Source: Cinclus cinclus (lineage: Eukaryota; Chordata; Aves; Passeriformes; Cinclidae). Taken from it: a stretch of DNA of 64,000 nucleotides. The notes below the pieces were generated by a model. The model searched no databases, was not told the DNA's origin, and saw nothing but the letters and a program-made list of their open reading frames with translations. Below are positions 48,713 through 62,130 of the stretch, piece by piece (positions within the stretch are counted from its first letter, which is position 1; the number at the start of each line of letters is the position of its first letter). A program made the translations under genes and the position numbers. The DNA lies in contig NC_085047.1 of assembly GCF_963662255.1 (NCBI RefSeq), positions 10,904,347-10,968,346 on the forward strand, in the 5' to 3' direction.

Positions 48713-49439
48713 ATCCTAAGGGTTCATCTGCAGAAATATCCCTTATGCTGGAGCTCTCTGTGGAGACATACTTATAAAAATTGGTGTGAGGGGAAGATTA
48801 AATAGATAAGAGCATAAAAGCAGATTATAGAATAAATAGAGCCCTTGTAGATCAGTCCAGTGGGAAGGTGGGAGCTCACACTCCTGATTCTCCTGCCAAA
48901 TTTTGCAATGCTGGGCAGAGTCCTCCACTTTTCCCACCTCAGTTTCCCAGTCGTGAAATGCCTATTTCAACTCTTTCTCTACCTTATCTAAATGCTGTGA
49001 TACAACAGAAATGCCTTCCCTGCTGTCTAGCTTATGGAACCTGGACCTAAGTTTAGTCTTAAAACTAAAAATTATAATATTAAACAAACACATAAAGAGG
49101 GTTCCTTTTGTTTTTGGATTGTGTGCTCTTTTCTTGTAAATCCTGCTATTCATGCCATCCCAGGAAAAAAGTGTTTAACAAAGGCAAAAGAGCAAAATCC
49201 TTTTTTAACTACCTGATAGAGAATAAAACACAATGATACTCTTTAAAAAATCCAGTTGAAATTAATAAATTTTAAAATTTAAATTTTAAATTAATCCAGT
49301 AATATTTCTTTATGTTAGTGAAGCCATTGCCTAAAGTAATTGTGTCTTACACCATTAGCTCACAGCAATACAAAGCAAGGTGAAAACCTTTGAGAAAGAA
49401 CTTGAAGGAATGAATCTGTAACAAGGAATACACTTTCTC

Positions 49440-49790
49440 TCTGTCATAATTGCACATTTAAGAGGCCTCTACTTTACCAGTGGCAATTCAAAGTGAAAAT
49501 GCCTGGCTGAGTGCTGTTGTCTTTTAGCTGCAGTATTATAGAAATTGCAGCTGCACAGTTTTCAAAGTGAGCAATTTTATGAAGTTAATTGTGTAACATT
49601 GTTTATGAATCTAAACCACACAATTAATGTATTATTCACAGACATGCATAATGGATTCTTTGTACTGAATAATGGTTTAAGAAAAAATGTAACTGATTTT
49701 GGAGCTAGCTACACTGATTGATTTATGAGGTGAAATTAAAAGTACTAAGTATGTATTAGATATCTACTCACTAGCAAACTGGATGGGGGT
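49440..49790. other. Candidate conserved non-coding element
   Basis: This AT-rich stretch has no repeats, no CpG and dense homeodomain- and forkhead-like motifs (AATTAATG, TTAATTGTG, TGTTTATGAATC, GCAGCTGC). Such texture is common in vertebrate developmental enhancers. Conservation itself cannot be seen in a single sequence, so this is a suggestion only. Confidence 0.3.
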
Positions 49791-51810
49791 GGAATGAAAA
49801 AATCTATATATAATTATTTATAAGAAATTATTTAAAGCAAAGCAATAGGATTATCCTAGAAGTAAATGGTGAAGATTTAAGAAAAGCAATTGGCTATCAA
49901 GGGAAACCAAGAATTTGATGTTCTTGTCTACAAAAATCTTTTCTAATATAAGGTAATGGAAGCTTTATTCTTAGAAATTTTAAAACAGCTGGATTGGACA
50001 ATATAAAATTAAGAGTCAGCACTCCAATAACATCTCTCATTAATATCTTGCTTTTTAAGTAATGGTGGGACTTTAAATGAAATGATACTGAATATGAGTA
50101 ATGGAGACTACCTGCCTCTAATGAAGAAAGGACCTCTGTGGTACCAAGGGATCTGACTTCTTGGTACTTACCAAGAAGTACTGGAAGTACTTTCCATTTT
50201 TAATTCATTTGGAGAGAAAAAAAAAAAATCACTGTACATGGTGAATATCCTATGAGTTCACAGGCAGTTCCATTAAAGAGCTTTAAAGCAAGTAAAAAGC
50301 TCAGTTACTTTAGATAAAAAACTATGCCCTGCTGTTCTGCTCTAGTTTTTTATACTAACAGATTTTAACTGAACAACAAATTGAAGGAGGTACTTGTTTT
50401 ATTTCATTCTCTGAGCTGGTAGTTTAACAAAAAGTATGCGAAAATATTAATGCATGGGGACAGTTTGGAAGAAACACACCAAAGCAATGCACTAAACTTG
50501 CTGCTTACACCATCCTCATCACTTGAACTGAGCAAAAGAGTCCAAATTCTCTGTTAGCTAAATCTCATAAACATCTTGCTATCCCTTTTATGAGCTAGCC
50601 TACTTTGGGGTAAAAAAACTCATCTACAGGAAAATTACTCTACTAAAGGACAGTTCCTCTTGTCAGGGGGCAGAAGGGGATGGGTTTAGGAAGGAAGTTT
50701 GTATAATTTAATTAAAAAGTTAATCTAAATTTAATAAAAAAGTTAATTTAGGTGTTTCTATACTGATGGGTCTTGATTTAAGTTCTAAAATTAAGGAAGG
50801 TTCACGTTTCTGTGAAACAGCCATGAACAGCAGAATATAATATAACTACCTTTAAGCTAGAGCAAAATACCCCATTTTTCCTAGATTGACAACTGTCACA
50901 CATTTTTACATAGGAGCAGGACAGATGGATTACTTTTTATTTTGATTTTAGATACCTAATCCCATCAAAGTATTACAAAGCAAAAACTTTGCATCAGCAT
51001 AGAACTTTTTATCCCTGAATTTTTGATGGGCAAAATTAAATAAAATTCGCCCAGATCTTGTGGCTTTTATTTTCTGTTGAACACATATGTATATATAAAT
51101 TCCTATGGTGCACCATTTTGTGTATAAACAATGTAACACATGTAGCATATATAAAAGCAGTTTTCTCTTCACCCAGATTCCTATTATTGTCTACACCATA
51201 TGACTTGTAACTGCTTAAGTATCAACTTCAGTTCATTTTACAACTCAGCTTTGTGTTCCTTATCCATTTATTCTCCTGCCAAAACAACCTGACCCTTCTT
51301 CCACCCATGAATTAACACACATTATAAGTTTCAATTCTTCCTCTTTCTGGAAATTTATCTTCATACTTTGTGAACTTTGTAACTCGTATTTTCATCAAGT
51401 TTCAGTCACGACACTCTTATGGGTCTGAGTGACTGCATTTTGAATGTGTTTACACTCTTATGTCATGTGTGCTAGAATGACATTATGAACTCCCATAAAA
51501 AATGCAGACCACACTTAGTGCGTATCAATAATGCTTATAACATGTCACATAGAAATGAAATGGAAGTTCTGACACTATTGCCTTTTCTAGTGTAATTTAT
51601 TGAAATTGTGGTCACCAATTTGAAATGTTTATACATGCTAACATTTCTGTTCACCCTCTCCACTGGCTCAGACACGGCAATATTCTCCCTAAGAAAGGAT
51701 GGCCATTAGGCACAATACAATAACTAATTGTTATCGTAGAAGCTCACATTTTGCAATCCAGCAAAATACTAATAGAAGATCAGTTTACAAATAAATAGCT
51801 GCAGTTGTCA

Positions 51811-51912
51811 TAAATAAAAAAAACCAACAAAACAAAAACAAATCACAAAAAACCCAAAACAAACAAACAAACCCCACAAACCCACCCCCCACACCCCCAA
51901 ATAAAATAAAAT
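51811..51912. repeat. A/C-rich low-complexity tract
   Basis: About 100 bases of CAAA, CCAA, CCCAC and AAATAAA units with no G. Confidence 0.9.
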
Positions 51913-52796
51913 TATCTGCTAGATTTCATTTGTTATTGAGTAAGTTAAAGTACTCTCTACTACAGATGACCTGGTGGCTGTCTAGGATTACAGACTGGAG
52001 CATGGGCTATCCAGCCCAAAGGTTAGGGCCTGTGTCCAGAACTGGGAAATGAGCTGAATGTTCATGGCCAAAAACCAGGAATCAGAAAGTCAAACCAAGG
52101 GTCATCAGCTAGACATAGGAATAAGCATCTGCCCAGGAATCACGACCTGAAATCAGAAACCCACAAGAAGAAACTGCAACCATGGGGCACAGTGCAGAGG
52201 TGGTTCTGAAAATATACACTGAGGTGTGTGAGAGGATGTGCTGGGGCTCCACCTCGGAGACCTGCTCCTGAACCATGGCTGATGTGCTCTGGCTAATAGG
52301 TCCAAACTGCAGAGACCCTGATTTACTTCTACAGAAGAAGGTCCTATCACAGATTAGCAAATTTTTCCTGAAAAAAACCACGGCAAATAAACCAACCTTC
52401 TACCCTCCAAAACTCTCTGGATATTGAGAAAGATCTTTTCTCAGTATCTTGTTCTGGTAGATCCATAGAAGGCTTTCAGTTCTGCTGCATCCAACCCACC
52501 AAGTTCCAGAGGAATTACATCCACTTAACACTTCTGAATTTTGTACTAAGATGCAACTTCCAAATCTGTTAAAAGCAGGATTGAATTAAAACAAAGATAT
52601 CAGAGTATGACTCCTTAGGGGTTTGATAATTCTGTGACCTTCCTAAGGGATTTTTGTAGCATCACTGGGGAGAGGGGTGCCAAATGGTCTGACTGGACTT
52701 CTACCTGTAATTGTGTATGCATGAAGCAGCAGTGGAGGAAGGCTGTGTGCAACAGGGCCTGGTGTGAGAAATCAGATCAAAAGATAAGTAAATTGT

Positions 52797-53140
52797 TTGG
52801 GTTGGAGATCATCTAGTCCAACTCCCTGGACCAAGGAGGAACATCTTCAACTAGATCAGGTTGCTCAGAACTCCATCCAACCTGACCTTGATCAGCTTCC
52901 AGGGATGGGGCATTGATCACTTCTCTGGGCAATCTCATCATACAGAATTTCCCTCATCTCTAGTTTCAATCTCCCTCTTTCAGTTTAAAACCTCTACATC
53001 TTGTCCTATCACAACAAGCCCTGCTAAAAATTCTGTCCCCATCTTCCTTACAAGCTACCTTTTAGTGCTAAAAGGCCACTGTAAGGTCTCCCCAGATTCC
53101 AATGCTCTCAGTCCATCTTCATCTACCTTGCTTAGGTATG
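52797..53140 (-). mobile_element. CR1 LINE 3' fragment
   Basis: Read on the minus strand this is a CR1 tail. On the plus strand the reversed order is visible: 'gtttgggttggagatcatct', 'agatcaggttgctcagaact', 'ccatccaacctgaccttgat', 'ttccagggatggggcattga', 'cagtttaaaacctctacatc' and 'aaggccactgtaaggtctcc'. The extreme 3' terminus (CCATTCTATGAT units) is missing at the left edge, and the 5' side is truncated as usual. Divergence is moderate to high. Confidence 0.9.
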
Positions 53141-53456
53141 TAAGAATGTCTTAGGCACATAAGAATTTAAATGTGTAAATATTGTGCAGTGGGTCAGAGC
53201 ACCCAGATATTTCTTAGAAAAATATCACGTTGAAGATTTTGCTTTGACCTCACCCTATTTTTCTATGGGAAAGAAAAATATTGTCTGACTTCTTTCATAG
53301 CATATTCTACATCTTATTGACAAATCACTTATGACACTAATTTATTAGCATAGAAATATTACTACACTCAAGACAGCCTGCTTTGATTTAGTACATCAGG
53401 GTTTTTCATATGCCAAGGTCCTATCATCTCTGCTGGTTCATTAAAAGTCCCAAAGC

Positions 53457-53486
53457 TTTTTTTTTTTCGTTTTTTTTTTTTCTTTT
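53457..53486. repeat. Poly-T tract
   Basis: Eleven T, CG, twelve T, C and four T. Low complexity. Confidence 0.9.
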
Positions 53487-54889
53487 GTACAACATAAGAG
53501 TTTTACCCTATGGCCCTGGCTAAAATCCTGGGTATTGGAATGGATTTGCTGCTCAAAGGAATATACACTGAGGTGATACTTAAGATACACAGGATGTGTT
53601 TATCAAAACCATCTTTACATTAGCTCCTTGCCATAAAAGTCAATGGCAAAGAAGGGGGAAAAGGGGGGCACAATTGCAGAAAAGCAAAATCCAAAAATTA
53701 GAGACAAGCTGCTTAAACTGCAACACTGTTTTATCTTCCTTGTGTGAAAGCCACATTTATGACATTCAAAGGGAAGGAATGCAACTAAATCCATCTGCCT
53801 CTTTTCCATACATATAGTGTTTCAGGGGTTGATATCTGCTTAGTTTTGTGAAAACATCAACACCACTTTAAAGAATCTGGGTCTAATAACTGTATCTGGA
53901 GGCACCTGCTAAATTCCACAGAGATGTGAAGCATTCTAAGATTCAAGAGTCTTTTTGCTGTCACCATCATATTACAAGAAATCTGGGTGGCCAATTTCAT
54001 AAGCTGTTGTTTCAACTTCTTTCCTTCCTTCCATGGTTTAATTTCACTACGTGCACAAGCAGTGACTGACTACTGTTCCTAGTCAAAGTAAGCAAGCCCT
54101 GCATCACCAATATTCCAGAGTACAGGAGTCCATTCAGAAAACACGTTAAAAATAGAAAACTTGAGACTGACATGAAAACTTAAGCTCTGTCCCTCACATA
54201 CATTGAAAAGGAATTCAAAGTCTCATTGTCCTGAAGCTCATAACTCAGATGAAATCCACAGAAAATCAACTGGCTTGTTTTTAATTCAAGGATCTTTCCT
54301 GGAAAAAGAAAAAAAGTTCATCTTAACACCTAACTGAAGATAACCAATTATTTTATCTTGTCTTCACTTCTTCTGAACCAAATAAGCCCAAACAATTTCA
54401 TTGTTACTTAAAAATGAGGTATCAAAATGGGATGTGAGTTTAAAAATTGGACACATTTTCAAGTCCTTCTTGCATTGTCAGTTTTTTATGTATATTTCAA
54501 CAAATGCTATTGTAGCTGTAGAAATAAATTTAACACCTGTTGTTTGTGTAGTGTGTACCTACCAGTCTCTCAGACAGAACAATGGATGCTATAACATAAT
54601 TCCAAAGACTATGTTTGTATTTTGTCTGAAAAGCAAACAATTCATCTGCTCACAAGGAAACAAGTCTGCTTGTCAGCACAGAAAATAAATGCATAATTTA
54701 TTATGATGCTATATATCCAGAATATTGTGATGCTGTATATCCAGCATAAAAAATAGCACAGAGTTTTGAAATAACACTAAATATATCAGAACAGCCTATG
54801 TTCAGTTAATGCAAACAAGCAAAAGCTAGTTAGTGAACATTTCAGCTGCGTTGTCGAAAATGGGCTACACATGCAGGCACACACCTTGA

Positions 54890-55400
54890 AGTCTATGAGG
54901 AGCACATTGGCTCCTTTTTGGTCTTCACACCAGCCACCAGCAGGGCTGATAGGGCACTGAAACACCCTGATGTTTTCCCCTCCCTCTCATCAGATATGGA
55001 AGCACGGTGGAGATAGCCGGCCGCGTCAAACACTCGCTCGGGAAGCAAAATCTTCAGCAGGAACTTTGTACCCGTATATATCAAAAAGTCAACAGGGCTC
55101 ATTGTCACATTAGGGAGCTGCTGCTGTCCCAGGATTGCTGAGATACTTGGCAAGACAGACGGGCAGCCTCGCTGTCTCCCCGATGGCGTCTGCCTTGCTG
55201 CAGATTTGTCATGCAATTCATCGAGTTGAACTGAGCACATAAATTTTCAGTTATGGCTAAAAAGTTAGAAGTTTCTCCACAGATGAAAACTACGTATCCC
55301 TGCTGATAGTCAGGCAGGGAGCACTCTGGGGAGCAAGAGCAGGAGCAAAGAATCACTCCCAGAGTGCGAGATCGACTTAGAGAAAGTAAGACCAAGCTAA
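54890..55400 (-). other. CpG-bearing patch with a 115-codon minus-strand open frame
   Basis: This segment has about a dozen CpG sites (for example the GCCGGCCGCGTC around 55,016-55,027), unlike its surroundings. A minus-strand frame beginning with a true ATG at 55,240 runs to 54,893. A second minus frame overlaps from 55,395. The product shows no domain I recognise. Plausible identities are an enhancer, a single exon of an unknown transcript or a decayed repeat. Confidence 0.3.
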
Positions 55401-58400
55401 AAGTAACAGTGGCGAGAAGTTAATTCAGTGTTAACTCTAGAAGATCCTTCTACATTCATTCATTTCCATTCAAAACATTAAATATTTAAATCGCTCCCAC
55501 CACAGGTGGCAGTTTATTGAGATTCATCTTTGAGAACTGAGAGTTTAGTAAATGAAAAGCTGCTACCACAATCTCAACTCTGATTTTAAAACTGACATCT
55601 TCACAATAAACCACTGATCTCCACCCTTAACTGTGGCAAGCCAGCAGCCAGACACACACACAGAGATCATGCAGAACCCTCCACTTAACACAGAACTAAT
55701 ACAAATCTGGATTTTCATATAAAATCTCATGTCAGACAGGAAGACCAAAAACAAGGTCCTTTCATAATAAAGACTCAAACCTTTCTCATATCATATGACA
55801 TCTGTCATAATTCACGTGTTATGAGTAAATTTGGTTATTTTATTATTTTTTCTTTTCTTAGAAAAGCTTATTTTCAATCTATATTTTACACAGTGCAGGC
55901 CATGTTCCATGACTGAAGTGCAAAACCCTGAGCTTCTTGCCAGGGAAAGGCTTAAAACATGAATATGAGGAAACAAATATTCCTGTTGGAACAACTCTTT
56001 TGAAGAAGTTTGTCAAAGTCCTTACATAGTAAATATATGTAGACCCATAAGAATAATTTAATTTTAGTCCATTCTTTGCTTCTAATTTTATAACGTGTGC
56101 AATTCATCTAAAGTGTACTACTTTCATTTTCATATTACTAACATATAAAGCAGTGAGCTACTCAGAATCCTCTTCTATTTTGACATTTACCTGGAGTAAT
56201 TTGTATTTTATTTGAAATACGATTTTTTTTTTAAATTATCAAAGTCCTAGTGTGCAAACAGTTTTTCTGAATATGACACCAAATGATCAATGTCAATTTG
56301 CTTTAGCGAGCACTCTGAGTATCTCTACAAGCACCTTCTTGCTGATATAACACAACCTACATTAGGAAGAAGCAATGGGTGGTGGAAAGTTTACCTTAAC
56401 TACCCAGGAGAATAAAGCAGTGAAACTGTAACTGCAAACAAGCCTCTTACTTTACCCAACCAGTGTGGTCAATACTAGATGAAGGAGACACACAGAAAAG
56501 AAATTTCTGAAGAGGAGAGCAAAATCAAAACAATAATGAGAAACAACTACAAATGCCTTTTGGACTATTCTGGTTTGGCTTTTTTTTTCCAGTATTCCTG
56601 CCAAAGGAAATCCCCCTGCATTTTCTTTAGACACCTGTATTTGCATGGGAAGGAGGAAGATAGATGGGAGGGCTTTTCTAATAGTCTCACCTGGAGGGGT
56701 TTGAAACAGGGACTGGGGAGTGTGTAAATGAGAAGAAAACATTTCACAGGCACAGATTCTTAGTGGAAAGATACTAGTTCCCAGATTAAAAAAATATCCT
56801 GCAAGTCATATTTGCATGCATACACTCTTTCCTGGCCCTTTTTCTTCAGAAGGGGCAATAACAGTCCTCTCTTTTAACAGTCTCAGCGCCTTGAATAAAT
56901 TCAAACTTTTACTTACCTGTTAGATCTCTCTCAATATTAGGATTTCAGTAGATCTGCAAGTGACTTGTATGGCACAGTCCTTCTCAATGTACTGGTGGTT
57001 CTTGGTTCAGACAGGAAACAGGTGGGATGATTATCAAACTATCTTCTGAGAAAGAAAGTAGGCAGCTTTAAATAAAAGCAGGTACACCCAGGCAAACATT
57101 TAAATTAAAACAAAAAGGGAAAAGAAAAAAAAAAAAGAGATAGAAAAAGTAAAGAATCAGAAAACTAAAATCAAGAATTGACCTGCAAGTAGTTTTCCTG
57201 TTTATTCTTGTATGTCTAACTGAAGCCAGGTGACACAGGCACACAAGACTATGATGAAAATGGGGCGAGGGGAAGGCAAGAGGGAGATGTAAACATTCAC
57301 CTATCTGCTTCAGTGGAGCTAACAACCAGCATACCTTGCAAGGTTTGCTACCTAGCAAACCCAGTCTCAGTTGCTGTTTTGCTTGATTTGGACTATGTAC
57401 CTGAACTTCAGCCTACTGCCCTGGCCCTTGAAACCTCACTAACCACGAGGCTATAGGCACTCTCCTCCTTCCTTCCATTATACCTTCCACTGTAAATGTA
57501 TTATTAGTAGTAGTAGTATTAGTATGTGGTCAGTGCCAACAGAAAAGAATGAAGGAATGTCACTCCGTACAGTAGTAATGGCCTGACAGTGTTCATCTTT
57601 TCAGATGAGGCAAGCCAAGGCTCAAAGTTGCAGTTACCACCCAGAAGAGCTCTGTCACCTGAAGGACTTTTATCAGTGCAGCAAGCAATGTACACATTTT
57701 ATAGCTGTTAACTTTATCATCTTCTCCCCACCTTTTGTGTATTTTCAGTTGCCAGAAGTGCTTGGAAGGGTAGTGACAGTCAGAGTTTTTTAGGAAACAA
57801 AGATTCCAAGGCCAGGTACAATCAGCCTAGCCAAGAGAGGCCAGAGACTCAGGTGGAACTCCAGCAGCGGGAGCAACATAAAATGTTACTCACTGTTGCT
57901 GCTATGTCAGGGATTTGCATCAGGGAAAATGAACTGATTACGGATGTACTCTGCCACAGTCACTGCTTCCAACAATATCTCAGTGACTTGGTCTGTTCGC
58001 TGCAGTGGTTGCATGTAGAAAAAACTTCCTAATATTCCTGAGTTTCCACTGTCCAGGACAGGAATGGAACATCACAGGTGCAGTTTTTCTGTTATTTCTG
58101 TTTCTCAGCGTTCTCCCAGGAAGCTCAGCCATTATAACACATTATTTTGGATCTGTGGACCTTGGCTGACATTTCCCCCCCACACACTTCTTTTAAGCAC
58201 TGAGTAGCTCATGCTCTCTTCCAAGTCCTCACAAGCCATGGACTGGAATGTTCATGGTATTATATATTGCTGAGAAGAGGAAGGTCAGACCTGAAGTAAT
58301 AGCAAAAGCACAGGACTAACTTATCAGAGGAAGGCTCCTCTGTTGCTTGCAGGAAAGAAAAAAAATCATCGTTTCTAAGCACACAATTTTTTTTGTCCAG

Positions 58401-59859
58401 AACTCACATTTTTGGCTAACACAGTCCTTCTGTGAATCCTGTTTTTACTCGTGGCTCTCAATAATTAAGCTTATTGCACCCAGACATATTGCAGCCGTGA
58501 TACAACTGGGGCAGACTTCTGATGTCTGAGAAAGTTTTCTGAACATGTGTGTTCCTTTCAGTGAGGTGAGATGGCAGCAGTCTGCAGCATGCTGTGGGCA
58601 CTGAGCACTGATGGCTTGGTTTACCACCCATGGTTTATCATCCTTTCCACGATAAAGGATGTGGCAACAGACAGGAAACTTTTCTCTATCTGCAATACAG
58701 CTACAGCATTGCCTGAAATATAAATTCCTCCAAGGGCGTTTGTACCAGCCTTTGCTCCCAGCTGTCAGTCTCCGTTCTCACTCAGGGTCTGTGCTTGGGT
58801 ACAGCAGCCTTTGATATGACCACAGCTAATCAGAAAAGCTGCACAGGTGGGGTTTTCAGCCCCTATGAATAAGAAAGTTGGGGTTAGCTTTGAAAAAGCC
58901 TCTGAAGGAGGTGAAAAAGGAGGATTTGAAAGCAGGATATCCAGACGCATTAAGTTCTCTTCACCGCCATGGTGTGGAACACAGGGACTAGCCTTTTTTC
59001 TTTCTTGCTTCTTTTTTTAAAAAGAGTTGTTTCATCTCTTTGGATATATAGAATTAGCTGTTCATTTTTTCCTCATTTAAATACATCTCAGGAGGAAGGA
59101 GAAGGCACACGGGCACTACTTCCCACCAAATGCATCATTTTCCCAGCCTGCTCCTTCAGAGGGGTTTGCTGAGGTCACTCCATTATGCAGCACATTATTT
59201 TTAAACACTTCAGCGACTTCTTCCAAAACGCTCCCTCTCTAATGAAACCTGACACACCAGAAAAGGGAAGGGGAAGTTTTTTGTTGGTTGCACTTACGAT
59301 CTGAAGCCGTGTGCTCATGGAGTGTGGCAGACAGCAGGGCCACCGGGCCAGCAAGGCTTTGGCCACTGACCTCTGAGCCCCGGCCGGACCTTGCCCCGGT
59401 CAGCTCCATGACAGGAAAGCTGGCACACTTTGAACCCAGGCTTTGGGGCTGCTTTTGGAGCAGGGGAACAGCTGCACTTTGCAACACGAACTTTGTACTT
59501 TGACACATGGACATTTAATCTCCATAAAAGAGCCTTTGTTTCATTACTTATTAACATCTCCTCCTTGAGTAAAGTTCTTTGTTAATGAGGCTTTAAAGTG
59601 TGGTGTGAGGGTTTTTTTTCCCCCAACCTTCCCCACCTATGCCCAGACAATAAAACCCACCACCCAGCTTGATAGGATTATATTAAATGTTAAACAGTAA
59701 AAAAACCCCAAAACAATTAAATCAGTTTAAGATTTTATGCACCTTCTGAATACTGTGTGCTCTCTTCTGAGTGATCAGTTCTAATAACCAGAGCTAAATA
59801 CAGAAATCAGGCAATGTTCTGAGGCCCGTCTTTGCAGACATGACTTTTTGAGATGAAAC

Positions 59860-60080
59860 CTACAGCAATTCAGCCCACAGCGACATTCAACCTTATTTAA
59901 TAAATCAGCTAAAAAGATGAAATAGTAGAAAAGCGTCAGCCCATCCACACTAAAATGCCATACTTTATGACAGCGTCATGAGTTTTATAGTTGCACAGCT
60001 TTTTGCTACAAGTTTTACTTTGGAGCAGTGTCAGTGCTTGGCTTCTGTGTATTTCATCATAAAATATGCTAACACACACA
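59860..60080. other. Candidate conserved non-coding element
   Basis: This repeat-free stretch contains TTTATGACAGCGTCATGAG (59,963-59,981), which combines HOX/CDX-like TTTATGAC, MEIS/TGIF-like TGACAG and an inverted TGAC...GTCA arrangement, then TTTTATAG and GCACAGC. The density of motifs resembles developmental enhancers. Conservation cannot be judged from one sequence. Confidence 0.3.
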
Positions 60081-60555
60081 GCCCAGCAAATTTAAAGAGA
60101 AAACATTTGTGCCCTATCCTTCACTAAAATAAATCTTTGATCAGGAACAGAAACCTACCTAAGCATCAAATGGAAACCTCAAGAATGAGGCCACCTAAGA
60201 TGCTTTAATCATTTCTGTACCAAAAGTAAAAGCTCAAGATGCCTGTATGCATTTACTGTAACAAAACCAAGTGACAGAAAAGTACTGGAAGATCCTGATA
60301 ATGCTCCATTATATCTGTGTCATCATAAAAATATGGAGCAACAAAAGAAGATTAAGAAAGTAAAGGTGTAGTGAACAATTCATCTGCAACTAGAATAAAA
60401 CAGATACTTGAAAGTATAATATTTCTTACAGCCTCTTAGAAATAAATTACCCATAGACAGAGGGATCACAGTCACACTCTTCCTATTTTTCATCACTACC
60501 ATCTTTTCAACATGAATTTCCTTTCACGCCTCTCTGGTGAGCTTTTTGCTCTTCC

Positions 60556-60571
60556 TTTTTTTTTTTTTTTT
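60556..60571. repeat. Poly-T run (16 T)
   Basis: Homopolymer in AT-rich DNA. Confidence 0.9.
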
Positions 60572-61465
60572 CTTCCATGTGATGGGGGAGACACCCTCAC
60601 ACACACATGACCTAGTTTTCCTTCATTTTCATTAACAGTATGATTAAAAAAAAAAGGAAATTTTCAACTAGTCTAGCAAGTCAGGTGGGTAAAGAATAAA
60701 CAAAGTGAAGCAATATCAAAGCATTCCCTTGCATGAAGCTGGGCTAGCTGGACTCAGAGCAAGAGGATGAGGATGGTCAGCTCCTGCTGCTCCCTAAGAG
60801 AAGCCCGTGAGTTTTCTCATTTTGATGTATTTGTTTACCCCCACACACTCCTTAGGGCACTGCTCTGTCAGCATCACCATTTATCTAATCCTCGAGTGTG
60901 ACTTGCATTGTTTTCTGAGAGCAGACTGACAGAAAATGACACAATTACTGTTCTTCTTTTACTACATTTTGGGTCAGAGTACTTTTTCCCTGCTCTGACC
61001 TGCAGAGCAGCTGGCACAGCTACAGCTGTGTTACACCTTATTTCCTTCTGTATATCCAGCAAGCTGTGGCTTTCTCCTCCTTGAGGAGCCTCCCCCCCCC
61101 ATGACAAGGCAGGCATTATGCATTCCTCATCACTGGAACATGGCCCTCCAGTCACATGGGCTGACCATCATGATCATAAGATTTAGCTGTTGCTAAGAAT
61201 AGGCACGATCGTTTGCAAGAGCTCCTGCTTTATTCCTGGGTGCAGCTTCTGGATGGTGTTAGACAATAAAACCCTTCAGGCTGGATTCTGGATGGCATCT
61301 GCCTGCTCTTTCCATCAGCTCAGGGGTGTCAGACCTCTCTCCACCAGGGCAGGCACGAAGGTCTGTGCCATTTGCTTAGTTAGGAACAGCTGCGGACACG
61401 CACAGGAAACCATAATGTCTCTGGGAATAAAGCAGGAAAGCCTCTTGGAAACTATGATACCTTTA

Positions 61466-61498
61466 ATTTAAATAAATAAATAAATAATAAATAAATAA
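61466..61498. repeat. (TAAA)n microsatellite
   Basis: About eight AAAT units with one shortened unit in the middle. Confidence 0.92.
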
Positions 61499-62130
61499 GC
61501 TTGGAAAGACAGCTGAGAAGAGCAACAAGAATGATTATGTTCTGGGAAAAAAGAAAAGGAAGACTCCTTCCAGTGAGACACTGAACTAAATGTATTTTGC
61601 TTCAAAGACAAGATTATAATCTTTAAGGGACTAGACAAGAAGAAGATATTTCATAAGACTCTAAATTAGTGGGCAGACACACAACTGAATCCAATATTTG
61701 CAAGTTCAATCTGAAGATAAAAAGCACGTTTTAAGTATAATTAGCTACTGAGGTGAATTGTCAAAAGATGCAGTAAATTCTCCATCACTAAGAAGCTATT
61801 TTAATTATTATATGCTTAGCTTCCACTAGAGCTCAGAAGTCTCAGACAACACAGGCCCAATAATCTCTAAGTTTATCTAACATCTAGCACATGCCACCCC
61901 CTCTGTCTGAAAATTGTTCCTGTTGCTAATTCCAATGAGATTATTTTTTCCCCAAGAAATTCAAGGCGGGAGAATTATGACAAGTGGATAATTAGGGCAT
62001 ACAACATCAGGTCACGTAGACATTATTTATATAATAGTAGCATTCCTCAGTCCAGTGCTTCCAGGGGAAAAAAAAAAAAAAAAAGAAAAGGTATTCCCTA
62101 ATGCCTAATACAGGTTAGAAAAGCAAAATC

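Larger units (their letters stand above)
48713..52796. other. AT-rich non-coding stretch
   Basis: No gene was recognised. A candidate conserved non-coding stretch at 49,440-49,790 is listed separately. An A/C-rich tract lies at 51,811-51,912. At 51,960-52,400 there is a less AT-rich segment with a 90-codon minus-strand frame that may be an unclassified old interspersed repeat. Confidence 0.45.

Noticed and set aside
48547..48777. Tyr/Ile-rich plus-strand frame
   Set aside because: It reads straight through the AT-alternating array and reflects TAT/ATA codons only.
58969..59172. Short frame starting at a near-perfect Kozak context (CACCGCCATGG)
   Set aside because: Only 67 codons, no recognisable domain and no supporting splice structure. 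One good Kozak match is expected by chance in 64 kb.
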